Source of the DNA: Phragmites australis
Lineage: Eukaryota; Streptophyta; Magnoliopsida; Poales; Poaceae
Direction: 5' to 3'
Assembly (NCBI RefSeq): GCF_958298935.1
Contig: NC_084921.1
Location: forward strand, 2,738,001 to 2,802,000
Length of the DNA stretch: 64,000 bases
Shown here: positions 57,629 to 64,000 of the stretch, piece after piece
Position numbering within the stretch: the first letter of the stretch is position 1
How the letters are laid out: each line of letters begins with the position of its first letter
Made by a program: the position numbers and the translations under genes
Notes under the pieces: generated by a model
The model's input: the letters and a program-made list of their open reading frames with translations, nothing else
What the model was told of the DNA's origin: nothing
Databases searched by the model: none

Positions 57629-58902
57629 ATGTCGGACAAGTGCGGCAACTGCGACTGCGCTGACAAGAGCCAGTGCGTGTAAGTCATCCTGCTACCGCTG
57701 CTAGCTGCATGCATCGATCCGATCCTCTTAATTTGCCTCTACGACGTACTGTTCGTATATATGCAGCATGCATGCATGTTCGATCTCTTCAGCTCATGTG
57801 TGCATGCATGCATGCCTGCAGGGGCTGCAGTATCAGATAGAGATAGGAGTGCATGCATGCTTTCTGTTAAGTAACTTGCATGGTTTGGATGCGTTAACTG
57901 ATGCTAATTTTACCTCTCATTGATCTGCAGGAAGAAGGGAAACAGCTATGGCGTCGTCATAGTTGACACCGAGAGGTACTGATTACGCATGCATGCCACT
58001 TTCATAATTATTACAAGTACCACATACACCAGAAGAAAATCTTAGCTTCAATACAAGAATACATATTTGTACTCTCGCAAATCTATATATGTGCCAGAAA
58101 CATGTCGATCGGAACCAGAAAATTGATTCACTTCTAACCTCGTGAAGTCGTGATCTCAGTCGACGGCTAGTCGTACTTTTAGTTTTATCATCAGCGTGGT
58201 TTAGAGAAATCAACCGAGGCTTGGCATGATGAGTTAACTGAAGAAAGTGACCATATGCATCATGCATGCATGAGTGAATGAACCGTACGCACACGCGTCA
58301 AGATATGGAACCATCTGATCCTGCATACATCTGATCGGAGAAACTATATATACAACCAAAATCTGAATCAAATGAATTAAAAACATGATCTGGAGATGAC
58401 CAAGCTAGCATCCTGTTTGGGAGAGAGGATACGGGGTAGATTAGATACGTACTCTGGGATCTTTTTTTTCTACTTCAACTAACGATCCAGGGTCCCCTTT
58501 TCTATATACAAGTAATTAAGCAGGCCCATTAGATTGTTCTTGCCAAGGATTTCAATTTCCTTTTACCATTTTTTCACAGGCGAAAAGATCAAAATTCATT
58601 TTTTTTAATTTCAATCATTTTTCATCATCTTCTATGGGTACCATATGTTAGTAAAGAAAATCCTAAAAGTAGATATTTCGTTCTTCTATAAAATTTGCGA
58701 AATTGCGGTGAAATTTTAATCCCTTTCTTGCCCTATATTTTGCATCTGCAGTGTAATATACTTAATTTGCTCTTTATTCACAATGCTAACATTTTCACGT
58801 GCGTGCAGCCGCTTCGAGCGCCGTGAGGAGTTCATCGCCGAGAACGACGGCTGCAAGTGCGGCACCAGCTGCTCCTGCACCAACTGCACCTGCGGCAAGT
58901 GA
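57629..58902 (+). CDS. MT3: Type 3 metallothionein
   Basis: Three exons, 57629-57678, 57931-57975 and 58809-58902, join in phase to 62 codons plus stop. Splice sites are GT-AG. The N-terminal domain MSDKCGNCDCADKSQCVKKG has the four-cysteine C-x2-C-x-C-x5-C pattern of plant type 3 metallothioneins. The spacer (SYGVVIVDTESRFERREEF) is followed by the six-cysteine C-terminal domain CKCGTSCSCTNCTCGK. The protein binds Cu, Zn and Cd in the cytosol and scavenges reactive oxygen; type 3 members are often high in leaves and ripening fruit. The exon 2-3 spacer FERREEFIAEND is more charged than the usual acidic spacer. A TATA box at 57514 and AATAAA at 59078 frame the gene. Confidence 0.95.
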
Positions 58903-59077
58903 AGCCTCCTCTCTCGCGTATAAATAAAACCACCATGGCTGCCTGTATATGTGTGCCCTACGGTATGACGTACGTACGTATTATGGCCTGACGCGAGTAC
59001 GTATCTGCACACACGCACGATACTATACTTGCACAGGACTACTGTACGTTCGTATATACGTACTACGTGCTGTGCCT

Positions 59078-59083
59078 AATAAA
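59078..59083 (+). terminator. Polyadenylation signal of MT3
   Basis: AATAAA about 176 bp after the MT3 stop codon, followed by T/G-rich sequence. Further upstream, TATAAATAAAACC at 58919-58931 holds another AATAAA (58923-58928) that could serve as an alternative site. Confidence 0.6.
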
Positions 59084-61186
59084 ATTAGTCTGTGTCCTTG
59101 TCATGTCAACCTGTAGCCACCTGCAGCTATTGTTTGGAGTCCTGAGAGATCAAAGGACCATCGTATTGGTCCCACTCAGTCCTCTGTGCGTAGGCGTATA
59201 GGTAGCTGCAGGGTGTATCGTATGTGTCCCCGTGTTGTATCTCTCTGTTCTGTGGAATGAATATGTATCGTGTGGTTTGACTAGTAATGCCTGCGTCTCT
59301 ACTACTTGTCATGCATGCAGTAAACTAATTGTGTAACCATATCGTCTTTGACTGTGAGTTCAGGTAAGCATATACTATATGAGCTTTGGGGAAGAACACT
59401 TGGATATCGATCATCATATTGTAAGCACATGCATGTACCAACCTCCAAAAATTCTGAGGTCGAACGATCCAACTTCTCTTTTGGAACAACAATCCAATAA
59501 TATAAGGCAGCCCACTGTTTTTTGGGCCCGAATATTGGGTCATCCCTAACAATCAGATATTCAGATGTGACTTTCAATAGATTCAGATTATATTTTGTAT
59601 GGCCTGGAAGATTATGGGTGCTCGATCAGGCTCAGCCCGGTGCGTCACAGGTATAGTCCAAATGCATGCTCGATCTCGACCCACAAGTCGAAGCAAAATG
59701 AAGAATTATAGTGCATGCAGGCTTAGAATAAAACGATGTTTTCTACCTGACATTGATCTACGCCAACCACGGTCGATCTACAGCATTGTATTCAACCAGG
59801 TGTGTACTTGTACGCATGTGCATATTTCAGTATCTGAAACTAGCTCCGGACACCACTGTAGCAGTGTATCGGCGGGAACGAAATGTAGGGGGGGGGGGGA
59901 GAGAATCGACGGCTACTGTTTCATGGAAGCTAGATGGCGAAAGAGGGCAGCCTTTTGAGGCCCGGCACACAGTTTCATGGAAGGGACCGCTGCATGCTCC
60001 ACCACAGCACAGTCGGCATGCATGTGACAAGAGAAGGCGATGCCATGCATGCGCTGCGCTGCCGCTTCAGTCCTGCTCGTGGCCCAAAGCGGCCGTACGT
60101 ATTACGCAGCACCGGTAGCTTGGTGACAAGAGAAGGCGATGCCGAGGACTAGCTACTAGCTGGAGTAGCATTCTCTCGAGATCTCTCATCGAGCAGCGGA
60201 CTCACAAGATCCCTCTCCTACGACTTCAGAGTTTCTCCATTCGTTTTTGTCTAGTCTCCTGGTCTTCTACCTTCGGATTTGTTATCGATAGGACGATATT
60301 AAACAAATGACGAGGAAAACAGCGAGCATGGGAAGGCTAGTGCCAGGCGTGCATGTGAGCCAAATCGATCAGAAGCAGAATCACATTGCTGCATAGAGCG
60401 AAAGCTGGAGAGGCTGACCAGTGTCCAAAACAGAAATCGATATATACTCCATCTTTTTTTATTTTTTATTTTTAGACGCACACGTATTTCAAGATTTAAA
60501 CTTCATAATCTTTGACCAGCAATAAGCATACGAGTTTGTTAACCAAAATTAGGTACCTTTATTAGATTTTATATTTGAAAGTATTTTCCAACCATCACAA
60601 TTTTATAAAAGAAATTAAAGGTTGAAGGGTGGTTTGGAAATCTGCACGGAGACAAACCATGCCGTACGTTTTGAAATTGAGCATGTAGGTGCATACATCC
60701 ATGCGAAATTGAGTGAGGACATGCATGTAGGTGCATACATCCATGTGAATATATTGATGTGATTGATTGTTTGTATAAATGAATTTTAACTTGATCGGTG
60801 GATGTGTATAATCTCATAGATAAAGTATATTTTGTTACCCACGTGTATTGTTTTAGTCTGTCCTAGCGGATGCAAATGTACGTCCGTAGCTTGATTTGAC
60901 AGATGTAGGCTCATGCGTCCGCTTATGCAGGCGAGCCAACTTATCAATATCGCATAATCATCTTTATAAAATTAACTAATCACAATCTCAACTCTTACAT
61001 CCACTCATACGATCTCAGATTCAGTCAAACAAACAGAAACTCAGCTCAACCTGTCTAGAAAGATACAACCAGCCAAATATTATTCTCTTCAACAAAATAT
61101 AACTCCACTCAGTCTACTTCCGCTCAACCTACATATACAGTCCATGTGGATAAAAATCCCATGTGGGAACCGATCACACACTATGG
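59084..61186. other. Intergenic downstream of MT3
   Basis: No gene is recognised. The 21-bp word GTGACAAGAGAAGGCGATGC occurs at about 60024 and 60121, and GTGCATACATCCATG recurs at 60689-60745, both short duplications. Sequence from about 60850 to 61090 resembles the Tourist-type MITE internal text near 39.7 kb (GATACAACCAGCCAAA). Confidence 0.4.
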
Positions 61187-61345
61187 GTGTGTTTGGTTGC
61201 CTGTATAGGTTTTTTAGATTTATAGCGTATATCATGGATAAGTAGAAGCAGACTGAGCAGATGCAGAAACTCTGAAAAAAAAGAATTTTAGTTATTCGCG
61301 TAGTCAGATGCAATGACCATGTGAATGTTACTACTATAGAACATA
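61187..61345. repeat. Tourist-like MITE end
   Basis: GGGTGTGTTTGGTTGCCTGT matches the terminus of the MITE at 31138-31596. The other end is not identified, so this is a fragment. Confidence 0.5.
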
Positions 61346-61429
61346 ACATATATAACGTCTACATTGTCAGTTCAACAGTGATCGTTACTGAAGATGTATA
61401 AGTGCATATTCTTAAACTCCTGCGCATGA

Positions 61430-62305
61430 ACAACGACTAAGAAGCTAAAAACCAATAATGATAGTCACTATCAATGTCGGTTATTAGCTGAAAACGGCAC
61501 TAATACATCAGTGTTAGTTCTAGCTATGAACCAGTACTGATAATCAGTATCAGTACCGATTCTAGCCATGAACTATCAATGATAGTAAGTATCAGTGTCG
61601 ATTCTAACTATGAACCGTCACTGATGACTATCACATCTTATTTTAAAAAATTCATAATTTTTTTACAGGAAGTCGGATGAGAAAAACTTATATGAAAATT
61701 ATAGCTTTTGATGAGATATATAACTTTGTAGTTGAAAACTTTTTAATTTGAGGTCATTTAAATCCCCAAATAATTATAACAAAGTTGCAGCAGTGGTCGG
61801 AAGGAGATAAACTTTATATGAATATTGTAGAACTTAACAAGATGTACAACTTTTTAGTTGATAATGTTTTCATTTGAGATCATTTAGATGTCTAAATAGC
61901 CATTCAAACGTTTAGTCAGAAGATGTTAAAAGGATTTATTTTACTTCACCGACGGACAATAGTTGCGATGGTTTGAGGGGTCACATATTCACATGACCTG
62001 TTGTGGGTTCATGAGTTTGAGTCTTACTAGTTGCGTATGGGAGCTAATATCACGTGACCTTGCGAATATTGAGCGTGGTCAGGTGAGCAGTCTCTGGTTA
62101 GGTGCTTCTGCTCGCGAAAAAAAATTGAAGCCCCCCCCCTGTCCTGAAAAACGTTGAATCAGGACCGACTATCAGTGTCGGTTGGTAGCTTCAACCGGTA
62201 CTGATAGTCAGTGATTATCAGTGTTGAGTAATCAATATCAGTTTAAAATCTGTCATTGATGATGATTTTGAACTGATACTGATGAGGGTTTCTACAGTAC
62301 TATGT
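61430..62305. mobile_element. CACTA-like non-autonomous element
   Basis: Both ends carry dense direct and inverted copies of ACTATCAGTGTCGGTT / AACCGGTACTGATAGT (61455-61630 and 62160-62275), typical CACTA subterminal repeats. The right end GGTTTCTACAGTACTATGTG is close to an inverted CACTA terminus. No transposase. The exact left terminus and 3-bp duplication are not resolved. Confidence 0.6.
61670..61905. repeat. Diverged tandem duplication of about 120 bp
   Basis: AAAAACTTATATGAAAATTA..GAGGTCATTTAAAT (from about 61681) is repeated, diverged, as AAACTTTATATGAATATTGT..GAGATCATTTAGAT (from about 61809) within the CACTA-like element. Confidence 0.7.
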
Positions 62306-64000
62306 GTTTGGTTGTATTTTCTATATAAGCGGATACACCGACACTGCACCTGAGACTAATGAATATAATTGTTACAGCACTAACAAATAAAATACATCCA
62401 TCAGACCAGCCTTCATCGAGAAGCTTGATTATGACGTATCCACTAAACTAGTCTTTTAACTATATAATTGCATCTATAAAAACATAGAGGACCAATATAT
62501 ACAGATAAATAAATGATCTTCTTATGAAAATATACATACAAACAAAATCAAAATACCTCACGGATAAGCAAACACGTCCTGAATGTATACGTGTGGATGC
62601 GAAGGCGGCAGAGTCGATATGTGAAGAATGTGCCCGGTAGCTTAATTAATCTCTCTGATCTGATGAACGGTAGCTCGGCGGCATTAATCTCATGGGTTGC
62701 GTGGTTGGGCGAGCCTCGAGAGGGCCACTGGCCGGCCGGCCGGTAGTTGGAATTGGATGTCACCTGCAGCTCGTCCCAGATCCGATCCGGCCGGCCTGCA
62801 TCCATCTCCATGTGCTCTGTTAGGTAAGCTACCAAGTAACCATGCCCTACTTGTCCGTACGTCAACCACACAACACATGGCAATCTGTGTACTCGGCCAT
62901 GTATAAATCTCCAGGAGAGATTGTTTGTTCTATGCCATGATTGTTAAGCATAAGTGAATCGCAACCTGCAAAAATCAAAATTGCAGTGGCGCTCATGAAA
63001 GCCGTTTTCCCGTTTGTGTTTTCTAACAAGGCTACAAGTAAGCATACTATATCGATGATACTTTTTATAACGAATCGATAAGAGAGGCATCAATTATATT
63101 GATAAAAAGAAAAGTTCGATAAACTAACATGCTCAGTTATAATGATAATATTAATTGTATTTAACTCGCCTCGATTCTTACTACTCTGTTTAATTTGCCA
63201 TTGAATTACATATTGCATGGACTGATGATGAACAGCTGAGTAGTGGACAAAATCCATGCTTTGGGTGCAATTAGTCATAGTTAATCTGGCTGTTGCTGGA
63301 CGTACATGAACTACAGTTCGCCCAGCTGATTGCTGATTCGGCATCTGAAGATGATTTGGACGTACGCATGTTAGGGATCGATAATAAGGCATGTCAGCTG
63401 TAGTTTCATATGACCTGTCTTCTACTCTTCTCTTCTTTTGTTTGCTTGCTCAACGCATAAGTCACAACAACACACGACTGAGGAACCACAATGCTGCAAG
63501 TTGAGATCAGGGAATGTATTTAGACCACTCATCGGCTCTGCTTAGTTAATCGAGACATATACTACGTACCGACGCGGACTACGCGAGCTTTGTTGGACGC
63601 GCAAAGCCTGAATCATGCAATCTGCATGGTCTTTAATGATTGCTTTATACGACTGTCTTTCGATTTAACGTTGATCATAGCTAATTAACCGCATGTGTCA
63701 GCTCTGCGTATTTATTATGACTGCAATCTGCATGTGTTCGTGCATTGCAATAAAAATATAAATATTGAACGCGGTAATAAAGTACAATTCAAAATATAAG
63801 GATATGAATGTGTCATAAGAGCGATACCGAATAAATACGTTGGGAGCATGCTGTAGTTTAATTTCAGTTGGTATAAAAAAAGAGATTATTTGTTAATCTC
63901 TAGCCTAATTTTTTTATTTATTTTATTAGTAAAATATGTTCTATATCTATAGTCGATAACGAGGTGGGGGGATTGGACCATGGGGGTGGATAGCAAAAAT
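62306..64000. other. Intergenic to window end
   Basis: No gene is recognised. A GGCCGGCCGGCCGG palindrome lies at 62728-62745. The open frames at 62548-62883 and 63090-63392 have no recognisable product. Confidence 0.4.

Noticed and set aside
57223..57714. Minus-strand frames opposite the MT3 promoter and exon 1
   Set aside because: They are antisense to the MT3 5' UTR and exon, with no family resemblance.

Overview
This is nuclear DNA from a grass (Poaceae). The genes are intron-containing and plant-specific: a class III HD-ZIP regulator, a DREB-type AP2 factor, a type 3 metallothionein, a plant NUP35 and a thioredoxin-related transmembrane protein. First exons are GC-rich, and the space between genes is filled with transposon classes typical of grasses (CACTA, hAT, Tourist, Stowaway, Ty1-copia, Ty3-gypsy, LINE). 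From memory, the class III HD-ZIP gene HOX29 and a type 3 metallothionein lie close together on the short arm of rice chromosome 1, so the window is probably the collinear block of another grass. The species cannot be named from the sequence.

Layout. 1-3.7 kb: a CCGGTG-rich repeat abutting a truncated, broken Ty3-gypsy element (gag, leader with minisatellite, primer binding site, 5' LTR, minus strand). 4.76-9.48 kb: one CACTA transposon with a decayed TNP2 transposase and a Ulp1-like peptidase remnant. 10.49-15.0 kb: a complete 17-exon class III HD-ZIP gene (minus strand, 840 aa) whose miR165/166 site is assembled across an exon junction. 16.0-17.8 kb: a second, inverted copy of the CCGGTG repeat. 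20.0-26.35 kb: a ten-exon TMX2-like gene (minus strand) carrying three independent lesions, including a LINE inside exon 3. 26.35-26.72 kb: the compact head-to-head interval between that gene and NUP35. 26.7-34.2 kb: NUP35 (plus strand, three exons, 321 aa), whose 5.5 kb first intron holds an LTR retrotransposon with a hAT-like element nested in its left LTR, plus two Tourist MITEs. 35-43 kb: MITEs, copia debris and a probable TIR element. 44.28-45.0 kb: an intronless DREB gene (minus strand). 48.8-52 kb: a decayed hAT transposon. 52.1-52.6 kb: a third CCGGTG repeat copy. 53.5-55.0 kb: a 1.5 kb foldback element. 57.6-58.9 kb: MT3 (plus strand, three exons, 62 aa). 61.4-62.3 kb: a CACTA-like non-autonomous element.

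The host genes do not form a pathway. They act in leaf polarity and vascular patterning (HD-ZIP III), nuclear pore structure (NUP35), ER redox or membrane biology (TMX2-like), stress transcription (DREB) and metal binding (MT3). The strongest observations are the reconstruction of a recently broken gene that still shares a promoter region with an intact nucleoporin gene, the split miRNA target site, the nested insertions defined by target-site duplications, and a CACTA element carrying a Ulp1-like domain. I found no rRNA, tRNA or CRISPR features and no clearly new biochemical system.
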